Shown here: positions 51,636 to 59,223 of the stretch, piece by piece
How positions within the stretch are numbered: position 1 is the first letter of the stretch
Layout of the letters: each line of letters opens with the position of its first letter
Assembly (NCBI GenBank): GCA_036268485.1
Contig: DATAUC010000042.1
Span: 184,556-248,555, forward strand
Source: Bog-473 sp036268485
GTDB lineage: Bacteria > Actinomycetota > Acidimicrobiia > Acidimicrobiales > RAAP-2
Reading direction: 5' to 3'
DNA length: 64,000 bases
Position numbers and translations under genes: made by a program
The notes under the pieces: model-generated
Databases searched by the model: none
Seen by the model: the letters and a program-made list of their open reading frames with translations, nothing else
What the model was told of the DNA's origin: nothing

Positions 51636-52301
51636 TCATCGCGTGAGGATCTCGATGGCTCCGACAATCTCGGCCGAGGTATTGAGTGAGGCCACCAAGC
51701 CGACCGAGTTCTGGAGCACCTGGTCGGCGTAGTCGAGCGGCACCCCAGCCACGGCGTCGGTGGCCACCACGCACTGGTAGCCGAGGTTGACCGCCTCCAC
51801 GCACAGCCCGAGTACGCCCAGATTGATCGACACGCCGGTGACGATCAGGACCTGCACGCCCAGCTCCCCCAGGGTGGCATGGAGCGGGGTCCCGGTGAAA
51901 GGGGCGACCCCATGGCGCCGGGCCGAGACATAGTCGGTCACCTGAGCGCCGAGCTGAGGCACGAGTTCGGTGGCCGGGGTCCTCTCGAGCAGGTGTTCGG
52001 GCCGTCGCAGGACCGCGGTGTGCAGGGGGGTGTTGGCCACCGTGCCGGCTCGGTCGGCCCGGAATTCGGCGGTGCAGTGGACGACGGCGACGTGGGCCGC
52101 CCGGCAGGCGGACAGCAGACGGGCGGTGTTGGCGACGATGTCCCGCTGCGCGGCGGCCCGGGCCAGTTCGGGGAAGGTGGCGAGGTCTCCCATCACGCCG
52201 CGTTGCAGTTCCATCGTCAGGACGGCGACGGGGAGGGTGGCCGGGGCAACGCCGCCAGCGAGAGCCCGGCCGGCCAGGAGGTCGGTTAGTTCAAGGGGCA
52301 C
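51636..52301 (-). CDS. Isochorismatase-like hydrolase fold protein lacking catalytic residues
   Basis: 221 residues of the cysteine-hydrolase fold. In active members the triad is Asp-Lys-Cys. Here the first strand reads VLTMELQRG (Glu in place of Asp), the lysine region reads ARRHGVAPFTGT, and the nucleophile strand reads VTGVSINLGVLG, with glycine where the cysteine is expected. It is therefore probably not a standard hydrolase. The fold is otherwise intact. Its start overlaps the end of the FadD19-like gene by 11 bases. Confidence 0.8.
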   Translation of the reverse strand: MPLELTDLLAGRALAGGVAPATLPVAVLTMELQRGVMGDLATFPELARAAAQRDIVANTARLLSACRAAHVAVVHCTAEFRADRAGTVANTPLHTAVLRRPEHLLERTPATELVPQLGAQVTDYVSARRHGVAPFTGTPLHATLGELGVQVLIVTGVSINLGVLGLCVEAVNLGYQCVVATDAVAGVPLDYADQVLQNSVGLVASLNTSAEIVGAIEILTR

Positions 52302-53916
52302 TAGCGGCCGCGTCGCCGGCGGTCACGATGGCGGTGGCCCAGGTGTAGTCCGGCTTGCCGCTGGGCGAGCGTTCCACCGAGTCGACCACATGGAGCCGCC
52401 GAGGCAACTTGTAGCCGGCAATCGACTCCCGGCAGTGGGCCTGGATGCTCTCCAACGTTGGTGCCTCGTGGCCCCGCCGCGGCTGGATGATGGCGGCCAC
52501 GGTCTGGCCCCAACGCTCGTCCGGAGCGCCGCAGACGATGGCGTCCATGACATCGGGATGCGAACGAACGGCCGATTCCACCTCTTCGGGGAAGATCTTC
52601 TCGCCGCCCGAGTTGATCACGATGGAGCCGCGGCCGAGAAGGGTGATGGAACCGTCGGCTTCAACGGTGGCGAAGTCACCCGGCATGACATAGCGCGTGC
52701 CCCGCACCTCGAAGAAGGTCTCCGCCGTCTTGACCGGGTCGTTGTAGTAACCCAACGGGATGTCGCCCGAGCGGGCAATTTTGCCGATGACGCCCGAGCC
52801 GGGCTCGACCGGGTTGAGATCCTCGTCGAAGACGACGGTCTGGCCCAGCACGTGGACCGTGGGTCCACTCTTCATGGCGGTGTGGCCGGCGGAGACCACC
52901 GTCAACCCGTTGTTGCCTCCCTCGGACGAGCCGATGGCGTCGGTGATCATGATATTGGGCAATCGGGTGAAGAACTCGTCCTTGACCGGCGAGCTGAAAA
53001 GTGCGGCCGAGGAGACGACGGCGTAGAGCGACGAGAGCTCGTGCTCGGTGCCGGCATCACCCAGCGACTCGATCAGCGGCTTGCCCATGGCGTCACCGGT
53101 GATCATGATCACATTCACGCCTTCGGTCTCGACCAGGTCCCACACGGCGTGGGGATCGAACTTGGCCATGAGCACGATCTTGGAGCCGACGAAGCTCTGG
53201 CCCATGACGCACCACTGCGTGGCGCCGTGCATGAGCGGGGCGATGGGCAGATGGCAGACGGCGCCGTTGGCTCCCTTCTCCACGATGAGGCTGGCATCCT
53301 CAATGCGCGTATTGGAGATGGGGTCGGTCCCGCCGCCGAGGGCGTAGAAGACGTCCTCGTGGCGCCAGACCACGCCCTTGGGCATACCCGTGGTGCCGCC
53401 GGTATAGAGGATGTAGATGTCGTCGCCCGACCGGGGCCCGAAATCGCGGGCGGTCGACTGTCCCTCCAGTGCGGCCTCATACTCGAGCGCATCGGATGAA
53501 GCAGGGGCGGCCCCCGAATCGTCGTCGACCACAATCAGGTGCTCGAGGTCCGGCAATTCATCGAGCAGGGCGCCCACCAGTGGTGAGAATTCACGCTGGT
53601 AGACCAAGGCCTTGAGGTTGGCGTTGGTCAAGAGGTAGCGCAGTTCCTCCTTGACGTAGCGGTAGTTGATGTTGATCCAGACGGCGCGCAGCTTGAAGAC
53701 GGCCCATGCCGTCTCCACCCATTCCACGCTGTTGTAGGAGTAGATCCCGACGTGATCCCCAGGTCCGATGCCCTGGGAGGCCAGGTGGTGGGCCAGCTGA
53801 TTAGCCCGGGCGTCCAGCTCGGCGTAGGTGCGGCGCTTCCCGTTGGCGACCAGGTACTCCCGATCGGGATAGGCGTCGACGGCGGCCTCAAAAAGATCGG
53901 CGAGGTTGCACTCCAT
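52291..53916 (-). CDS. Acyl-CoA synthetase, FadD19-like
   Basis: 541 residues. It closely follows mycobacterial FadD19: LYTGGTTGMPKGVVWRHED (ATP loop), ITDAIGSSEGG, YVMPGDFATVEADGSITLLGRG, INSGGEKIFPEEVE, and the lysine end SPSGKPDYTWA. FadD19 activates the C26/C27 carboxyl of steroid side chains (3-oxocholest-4-enoate type). A nearly perfect KstR-like site sits 11 bases upstream of the start, strong support for a steroid role. A second FadD19-like gene lies at 59224. Confidence 0.92.
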   Translation of the reverse strand: MECNLADLFEAAVDAYPDREYLVANGKRRTYAELDARANQLAHHLASQGIGPGDHVGIYSYNSVEWVETAWAVFKLRAVWININYRYVKEELRYLLTNANLKALVYQREFSPLVGALLDELPDLEHLIVVDDDSGAAPASSDALEYEAALEGQSTARDFGPRSGDDIYILYTGGTTGMPKGVVWRHEDVFYALGGGTDPISNTRIEDASLIVEKGANGAVCHLPIAPLMHGATQWCVMGQSFVGSKIVLMAKFDPHAVWDLVETEGVNVIMITGDAMGKPLIESLGDAGTEHELSSLYAVVSSAALFSSPVKDEFFTRLPNIMITDAIGSSEGGNNGLTVVSAGHTAMKSGPTVHVLGQTVVFDEDLNPVEPGSGVIGKIARSGDIPLGYYNDPVKTAETFFEVRGTRYVMPGDFATVEADGSITLLGRGSIVINSGGEKIFPEEVESAVRSHPDVMDAIVCGAPDERWGQTVAAIIQPRRGHEAPTLESIQAHCRESIAGYKLPRRLHVVDSVERSPSGKPDYTWATAIVTAGDAAASAP

Positions 53917-53926
53917 CGGCCGAGAT

Positions 53927-53940
53927 TAGAACAGGTTCTC
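53927..53940. promoter_or_regulatory. KstR-like operator upstream of FadD19-like gene
   Basis: TAGAACAGGTTCTC, the best palindrome in the window: perfect left half and five of six bases in the right half. It lies 11-24 bases upstream of the ATG at 53916, over the expected transcription start or -10 region, where a repressor would block initiation. Confidence 0.65.
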
Positions 53941-54024
53941 GTTATGGTCGCAACCGGGTGGTGCGTCCGGTGGGGCGACAATCTGGGCGAACCCAAGTGA
54001 CGGCGGTCGGCGCCGCATCCTTGG

Positions 54025-55416
54025 TCAGGGCTGACCGAGGAGCCCTCTCAGGTAGGCCACCACGGCGCGGCCGTTCGCCGCCAGCCCCTGCGTCGGAATG
54101 GTGCCGTCGCAGAAGAGGACATTGCAGTGAGGATTGGTCACCAGGTCGGTCAGGAGGACGGCGGGACTGATGAAGTTGTTGAGATTGAGGTCGAGGTCCT
54201 CCGGCGGCGCCGTGTACGGACCGGGATCGGGCACGTGCTGGTCTTGCACGCCGCTCATGAGAATGCGGAAGAAGGTGTCGTACAGATTGGAGGCGGCACC
54301 CGAGGCGCTCAGGAGCCCGGCCAGGTTGGGCGTGGTATCGCCGAACGCGCCGGTCCACGTGACCGTCATGTGCAGGCTGGGGATCATGAAGTTGTTCTGT
54401 TGCAGCGCGCCCACCATGGCGTAGAGGTCCGACGGTGCGGCCGGGATCAGCTCTTTGTCCACCACTTGGGTGGCCGGGATATTGGCGCTGGTGCACGTGG
54501 GACCGCCATTGACCCAGAACAAGAATCCGTAGCACCCGTTGGTGCTGGTGGGTTGGCGCAGCTGGCTGATGTAGTTGGTGGACAGGATCTGACGGCCGTT
54601 CCAGTTCCCGCCGTTCTGCATGAGCAGGCCGAGCTTGGCGAACTGGATGGGTGGGATGAACAGGTTGGCGTAGCCGTAGGTGATGCCGGACCGGTCCCGT
54701 AGCCAGATGAAGCTGTTGGCTGGAATGCCGATCGGTCCGAAGAGGTAGGTCTGGGCGAAGGCCTGCAGATCCTGTCCGACGGCCCGTTGCACGACATAGC
54801 CCAACAGATCGGGCACCCGTTGGGTGTAGTCGAACGTGGTGCCCGGCGTGTGCACCAACGGCTGCGCCAGCGCCTCCTGGGCCACATTGGGGTCGGTGCC
54901 CACCGAGGCGAACTCGGCCAGGATGGACTCGCGCAGCCCGGCCGTCTCGGTCAGCAGGTCTCGGATGGTGATAGCCCGGTGCGCGGCGTCGCCCCAACCC
55001 GGACCGGTCGGGAGGTACTTGCCGATGGGGTCGTTCAGGGCCAATTTGTGCTGGTCGTAGGCGATCCCGGTGAGGATGGAGATGACGCTCTTGGTCGAGC
55101 TGAAGATCTCGTAGGGGATGCTGTTGGTCACCGGGTCCAGCAGGCCCTGGCCCACCTTGCAGTTGTTGCGGAAGATCTGCACCGACGCCCGCAGGTGGAG
55201 TTCGGCGAAGGCGATGGCGTTGCGCAAGGCGACCGGGTTCAAGTCCTCCTGGCTGGGAGACGCTTGTCCGAAGCTGGTCCCCGAGGAGGGCAAGGCACAC
55301 GTGGTCATGGGCAGCGGGGCGGCCGTGGCGGCCGGGACCAGCAGGGCGGAGGTGCCCAGACAGACGCCGGCCATCAGGGTGACGGCCGCGGCCATCGAGA
55401 TCAATCGCCTGCGCAT
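54025..55416 (-). CDS. Secreted serine hydrolase (class C beta-lactamase/esterase-like)
   Basis: 463 residues from ATG 55416, nine bases after GGAGG; an earlier in-frame start adds only 12 residues. A signal peptide runs to about residue 34 (AAATA). The SxxK nucleophile motif is SSTKSV, followed by the tyrosine motif YTQR where YxN is usual, so the second motif is altered. It fits the DUF-type serine hydrolase/beta-lactamase superfamily, acting outside the cytoplasm on an ester or peptide. The substrate is unknown; it lies next to steroid genes on the same strand. Confidence 0.83.
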   Translation of the reverse strand: MRRRLISMAAAVTLMAGVCLGTSALLVPAATAAPLPMTTCALPSSGTSFGQASPSQEDLNPVALRNAIAFAELHLRASVQIFRNNCKVGQGLLDPVTNSIPYEIFSSTKSVISILTGIAYDQHKLALNDPIGKYLPTGPGWGDAAHRAITIRDLLTETAGLRESILAEFASVGTDPNVAQEALAQPLVHTPGTTFDYTQRVPDLLGYVVQRAVGQDLQAFAQTYLFGPIGIPANSFIWLRDRSGITYGYANLFIPPIQFAKLGLLMQNGGNWNGRQILSTNYISQLRQPTSTNGCYGFLFWVNGGPTCTSANIPATQVVDKELIPAAPSDLYAMVGALQQNNFMIPSLHMTVTWTGAFGDTTPNLAGLLSASGAASNLYDTFFRILMSGVQDQHVPDPGPYTAPPEDLDLNLNNFISPAVLLTDLVTNPHCNVLFCDGTIPTQGLAANGRAVVAYLRGLLGQP

Positions 55417-55464
55417 GATTCCGCCGCCTCCGTTATTCCGCCCGAGTGTCACTGGGCAGCGAAG

Positions 55465-55899
55465 CTACCCGACAGCGCGAGCCGGCAGGGTGGCTCGCAA
55501 CGACGGTACCGCCATGCCCACGAGTCCTCGGAGCGTGGCCAGCGTGGTGGCGCGCCAGTCGAAGTAGTCACGCCAGAGGGTGACCTTCTCGTCGTGGATC
55601 TCAAAGGTGCCGCACACCCAGAACTGCATGCGGAACGGTCCGGCGATCAGGGCGTCGGTGCGCTCGGTCAGGACGACGGGACCGTTCTCGGCCATTCGGT
55701 GCACCACGACCTCGAAGTCCAGGTGGTACCGGAAATAGGCCCGGACCCCGCGGGCGAATCGCTCCTTGCCCCGGATGGTCGGCAGTGACACGTTGCTGTA
55801 GACGATGTCGTCAGCCGCCAGATCGATCACCGTATCCGGGTCGTTGTCCGCCATGGCGGCCAGGAAACGGATCACCACGTCTTGGGGACTCATGGCCAT
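55465..55899 (-). CDS. SnoaL-like / limonene-1,2-epoxide hydrolase family protein
   Basis: 144 residues with the SnoaL/LEH alpha+beta cone: PQDVVIRFLAAMADNDPDTV, PTIRGKERFARGVRAYF and VTLWRDYFDW, the LEH-like WRDYFD motif, with R and D positions kept. EphG of M. tuberculosis is of this family. An epoxide hydrolase acting on a sterol or lipid epoxide is possible. It lies between the serine hydrolase and an ankyrin protein on the same strand. Confidence 0.78.
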   Translation of the reverse strand: MAMSPQDVVIRFLAAMADNDPDTVIDLAADDIVYSNVSLPTIRGKERFARGVRAYFRYHLDFEVVVHRMAENGPVVLTERTDALIAGPFRMQFWVCGTFEIHDEKVTLWRDYFDWRATTLATLRGLVGMAVPSLRATLPARAVG

Positions 55900-55917
55900 C
55901 GCACTCCTTTGCCCTGA

Positions 55918-56667
55918 TCAGTCGATGGCCTGGGCACCCTGTGCCTCCAACCACTCAATGAGGTTTTCGCGCTGGTTGTCATGGCTCCGAGCCGCGGCCA
56001 GGGGGGTGGTCTCGTCCGAATAGCCCGGGCGGAAATTGAGGTCAGCTCCGGCGGCCAAGAGCCGTTCGGCCGCCCGGCGCTGGCCGCCGTGACAGGCCTG
56101 CCAGAAGGACTCGTTGATCTCGACCTCGGAGGGTGCCGGGTCGGCGGACAGCAACACCTCGATCCGCTCTGACAGTCCGAGGGCCGCGGCCTGCCACAGT
56201 TCGTCGACCGGGGCGCCGGCCGCCACCAGGAGGCGGGCCACGTGCCAGCAGCCGAAGGCCACTGCGTTGGCCAGCGGGGTGCCGATGCAGCCACCGGGCA
56301 TGGAGAGTTCGGCGCCCGCCCCAATGAGCACGGCGGCCACGTCGGCGTCGTCGCTGCTGGCGGCCGAGTGCAACGCTGACTCGGCGAAACGACCGCCCAC
56401 CATGACGGCGTTGACGTCGGCTCCGGCCTGGAGCAGGAGTTGGGCGACGGCGGGGCCGTGGGGGAAGTAACCCGGCCAATCGGTCACGAGATGCAAGAGA
56501 GTGCGCTGCGTGCCCTTCGTGTTCGAGATGGTGACGGCGGCCAGCCCGTCGTGCTCGAGCAGAAGCCGGGTGAGTGCCGGTACGTCGCCGGTCTGAATGG
56601 CCGCGGTGACGGTCGCCGCCAACGGGTCGTCCGAGCGCAACGTATCCATGCCGAACCACTCTGCCAC
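55918..56667 (-). CDS. Ankyrin repeat protein
   Basis: 249 residues. The GTG at 56667 follows GGGAAGGGAG with a five-base gap; an internal ATG seven codons on is the alternative. Ankyrin units are seen as VAQLLLQAGADVNAVM, ESALHSAASSDDADVAAVLIGAGAEL, GTPLANAVAFGCWHVARLLVAAGAPVDE, and AAERLLAAGADLNFRP. A protein-binding scaffold without enzyme motif or signal peptide. It is transcribed convergent-free, divergent from the membrane protein at 56743. Confidence 0.85.
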   Translation of the reverse strand: MAEWFGMDTLRSDDPLAATVTAAIQTGDVPALTRLLLEHDGLAAVTISNTKGTQRTLLHLVTDWPGYFPHGPAVAQLLLQAGADVNAVMVGGRFAESALHSAASSDDADVAAVLIGAGAELSMPGGCIGTPLANAVAFGCWHVARLLVAAGAPVDELWQAAALGLSERIEVLLSADPAPSEVEINESFWQACHGGQRRAAERLLAAGADLNFRPGYSDETTPLAAARSHDNQRENLIEWLEAQGAQAID

Positions 56668-56742
56668 GCCGCTCCCTTCCCAAGCGATCTGCCGGGGTTT
56701 ACGCTGCAGAGCAGGAGAGATGAGGGAGGAGGGAGGAGACGA

Positions 56743-57303
56743 ATGGCCGACGTGACCGTCTTCATAGATGATGCCGTGCGGGGCCGACTGCCCGGTCTCT
56801 GCATCAAGGAGGGGATTGCCACCAGCGACCGCCTCACCGTGCGTGAGCACGTGGCCGGGAGCGCCGGATTGGGCGCAGCCTGGCTCCTTGTCCTCCTCGG
56901 TCCGCTGGGTTGGCTCATCTTGCTGGCCATCGCGTTCACCCATCGTCCGGCCGAGTACGTCTCGGTCACGGTGCCCTTCTCCGAGTTCGCCTACCGCCGA
57001 CTGTCCGTGGCCCGACGCATGCGTCGGATCTGGTTGGGCCTGGCCGTGGCGGCTGCCGTGCTGGCCTTGGCCGCGCTGAGCATGGCGTCACTGACATCAG
57101 TAGTGGCGGCCTGGGTGCTGGGGCTGTTCGCGGTGGCCGCATTGGTCAGCGCCGTGCTCGAAGGGCGGCGCTTGACCCATGCCGGTATCGGCGTGTCCCT
57201 CGATGCCAGTCGCCGTTGGCTTTCCCTCTCGGGCGTGCATCCGGACTTCGCCCGGGCGGCGGCGGCCCAACGTGACCGGGTCGACGAGGCGCCGGGCCGT
57301 TAG
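56743..57303 (+). CDS. Membrane protein of unknown function
   Basis: 186 residues. ATG after GGAGGGAGGAGACGA, a strong ribosome site. Two pairs of hydrophobic segments: AAWLLVLLGPLGWLILLAIAF and LAVAAAVLALAALS plus VVAAWVLGLFAVAALVSAVL, with a basic RRLSVARRMRR between. The C-terminal part (LDASRRWLSLSGVHPDFARA) looks cytoplasmic. No family is recognised. It overlaps the convergent aldolase-like gene by four bases. Confidence 0.7.
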   Translation: MADVTVFIDDAVRGRLPGLCIKEGIATSDRLTVREHVAGSAGLGAAWLLVLLGPLGWLILLAIAFTHRPAEYVSVTVPFSEFAYRRLSVARRMRRIWLGLAVAAAVLALAALSMASLTSVVAAWVLGLFAVAALVSAVLEGRRLTHAGIGVSLDASRRWLSLSGVHPDFARAAAAQRDRVDEAPGR

Positions 57304-58100
57304 TCGAACAGGTCGGGGTCGCTGCGGGTGATCTCGTCCCACAGCGGCTTGAAGGAGAACCAGCCGGCCACCGGTGACGCTGTGCGGTCCCGGGTGTAGC
57401 GGGCACCTTCGTCGTTGATCAGCAGGGGCGTGCCGGCCGCTTCGGCCAGCAGCTGGGCCTGGCAGGAACGCTCCATGGTGATGAACCACCAGGCCGCCTC
57501 GTCCACCGTCTGCCCGACGGTGAAGAGCCCGTGGTTGCGGTGGATGGTGGCCTTATGTGGTCCGAGCGCCGATGCCAGCGCCTTGGCGGCCGCCTCCTCG
57601 AGCACGATGGCCCCGCCGCCCTCTTCGCAGACCGTGTGGTCCTCGAAGAAGACGCAGGCGTCCTGGGTGATGGGATCGAGCGGGCGTCCGAGCGACGACC
57701 AGGCCTTGCCGTAGACCGAGTGGGCGTGGGCGGCGGCAATCACATCGGGCCGGGCGGCGTGCACGGCCGAGTGAATGGCGAAGGCGGCCGGGTTGACCGG
57801 CCGGTTGCCCTCGACCACCTCGCCGGTGTGGCTGACCAGAATGAGGTCGGACACCCGGACGTGGCGGAAGCTCATGCCGAACGGGTTGACCCAGAAGTGG
57901 TCGGTCAGTTCGGGGTCGCGGGCGGTGATGTGCCCGGCCACGCCCTCGCCGAAGCCGAAGCGGCCGAACAGACGGAGGGCGCCGGCCAGGCGCTGCTTTC
58001 GGTGCACACGCTCCTCTTCCACGGTGTTGAACGTGGGAGGGACCAGGGAGGTCAACTCTTCCTGACCCGGGAGCAGTGTCCTACCGGTGGCGGTCATCAC
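57300..58100 (-). CDS. Class II aldolase/adducin family protein
   Basis: 266 residues. The metal site is seen as HAHSVYGKAW (two histidines) and TIHRNHGLFTVG; GFGEGVAGHITARDPE gives the N-terminal acidic and histidine motif. Members are zinc-dependent aldolases or decarboxylases, and some domains only bind protein. The substrate is not predictable. An ATG-ATG pair gives two adjacent start options. It is divergent from the SRPBCC gene with only 19 bases between. Confidence 0.88.
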   Translation of the reverse strand: MMTATGRTLLPGQEELTSLVPPTFNTVEEERVHRKQRLAGALRLFGRFGFGEGVAGHITARDPELTDHFWVNPFGMSFRHVRVSDLILVSHTGEVVEGNRPVNPAAFAIHSAVHAARPDVIAAAHAHSVYGKAWSSLGRPLDPITQDACVFFEDHTVCEEGGGAIVLEEAAAKALASALGPHKATIHRNHGLFTVGQTVDEAAWWFITMERSCQAQLLAEAAGTPLLINDEGARYTRDRTASPVAGWFSFKPLWDEITRSDPDLFD

Positions 58101-58119
58101 TCCAAACTATCGTTCTCCC

Positions 58120-58572
58120 ATGACCTATCCCATAGCTGAGTCCCGTGACATCGCCGCCCCGGCGGAGAAGGTGTGGGCCCTGGTCTCTGACCTGCCCCGC
58201 ATGGGTGAGTTCTCGCCCGAGAACCAGGGTGGCAGCTGGGGCAACGGAGCCGTCGGCCCGGCCGTCGGCGCCACCTTCACCGGCGTCAACAAGAACGGGT
58301 TCCGCAAGTGGAAAACCACGGCCACGGTGACAGATTGCGAGCCCGGAAAGTCCTTCGAGATCGCCATCACCTCGGGTCCAATGCCGGTGTCCAACTGGCG
58401 CTACGAGCTGGAAGACACGGGGAGCGGGTGCCGGGTGACTGAGTCCTGGAACGACAACCGTGCGGGCTGGATGAAATTGATCAGTCGCCCCCTGGGTGAC
58501 CACGGATCGGTGAACGCCCAGACCCAGATGGCGGCCACGCTGGCCAACATCGCCAAGGTGGTCGAGGGCTAG
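58120..58572 (+). CDS. SRPBCC (START-like) family protein
   Basis: 150 residues. ATG 58120 is chosen because upstream in-frame codons lie over the divergent gene. The pattern ESRDIAAPAEKVWALVSDLPRMGEFSPE followed by strands of GATFTGVNKNG and VSNWRYELED is the helix-grip fold of polyketide cyclase/START proteins, which bind hydrophobic ligands. Steroid or lipid binding is possible but not shown. Confidence 0.85.
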   Translation: MTYPIAESRDIAAPAEKVWALVSDLPRMGEFSPENQGGSWGNGAVGPAVGATFTGVNKNGFRKWKTTATVTDCEPGKSFEIAITSGPMPVSNWRYELEDTGSGCRVTESWNDNRAGWMKLISRPLGDHGSVNAQTQMAATLANIAKVVEG

Positions 58573-58577
58573 TTCAT

Positions 58578-59213
58578 TCAGTCGGTGGCGAGCCGACGCA
58601 GGGTGTGGGCCGCCGCGGCAACGTCGCCCGGGCCGTGGCGCTCGGTGAGGTGTTGCACCACGGACTGGCGATGGGCGGCGTCGACATTGCCGCCGTATTT
58701 GAACTTCGCCACGACCGATTCGATTTCGATACTGATGCCGAGAATCGTCCGGATGCGGGCGGCGTGGGGTTCCCGGCCCGGGTCGACCACGGGGACGTCG
58801 GGCTGGAACACGTTGAGCTGCTGCCGCAAGACGGCCGCCACGGAACCCGGGTCGTCCCGCTCGTCGAGCACGGTGGCTGTGCCGGTTACCTGGACGGCGC
58901 CGTAGTAGGTCGTCGGCACGCCCAGCGTCGGATCCTCGTCGCCGATCGCTTTCCAATCAGATGGGATGAAGGCCCAATCGGCCGCCACGCTGAGTAGCAC
59001 CCTGGGGTTCTCGGCCAGCGCGGCGAAGACGGGGTTGGCCCGCACCAGGTGCAGCCGGACGGTCTGGCCATCGAGGATGAATTGCGTCGGCACGGCCACC
59101 GGCACGTCCCGACCCCGGCCCGCCGCGATGAGATGGCCGAAGAGGTTGGCTTCGAGGAAGGGACGCCACTCCGCCTCACCGATGGACGCATCAGCCGGGG
59201 CGGTGTACATCAC
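58578..59213 (-). CDS. PaiB-like FMN-binding split-barrel protein
   Basis: 211 residues of the PaiB/FMN-binding negative regulator family: MYTAPADASIGEAEW, FLEANLFGHLIAAG, VAVPTQFILDGQTVRLHL, DWAFIPSDWKA and YGAVQVTGTATVL. PaiB-like proteins have an FMN-binding beta barrel, and some were reported as transcriptional regulators. Both an FMN enzyme and a regulator are possible. It precedes the second FadD19-like gene on the same strand. Confidence 0.83.
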   Translation of the reverse strand: MMYTAPADASIGEAEWRPFLEANLFGHLIAAGRGRDVPVAVPTQFILDGQTVRLHLVRANPVFAALAENPRVLLSVAADWAFIPSDWKAIGDEDPTLGVPTTYYGAVQVTGTATVLDERDDPGSVAAVLRQQLNVFQPDVPVVDPGREPHAARIRTILGISIEIESVVAKFKYGGNVDAAHRQSVVQHLTERHGPGDVAAAAHTLRRLATD

Positions 59214-59223
59214 TCCAGGCTAA

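Noticed and set aside
51970..53499. 509-codon plus-strand open frame over the FadD19-like gene
   Set aside because: Shadow of a clearly coding minus-strand gene.
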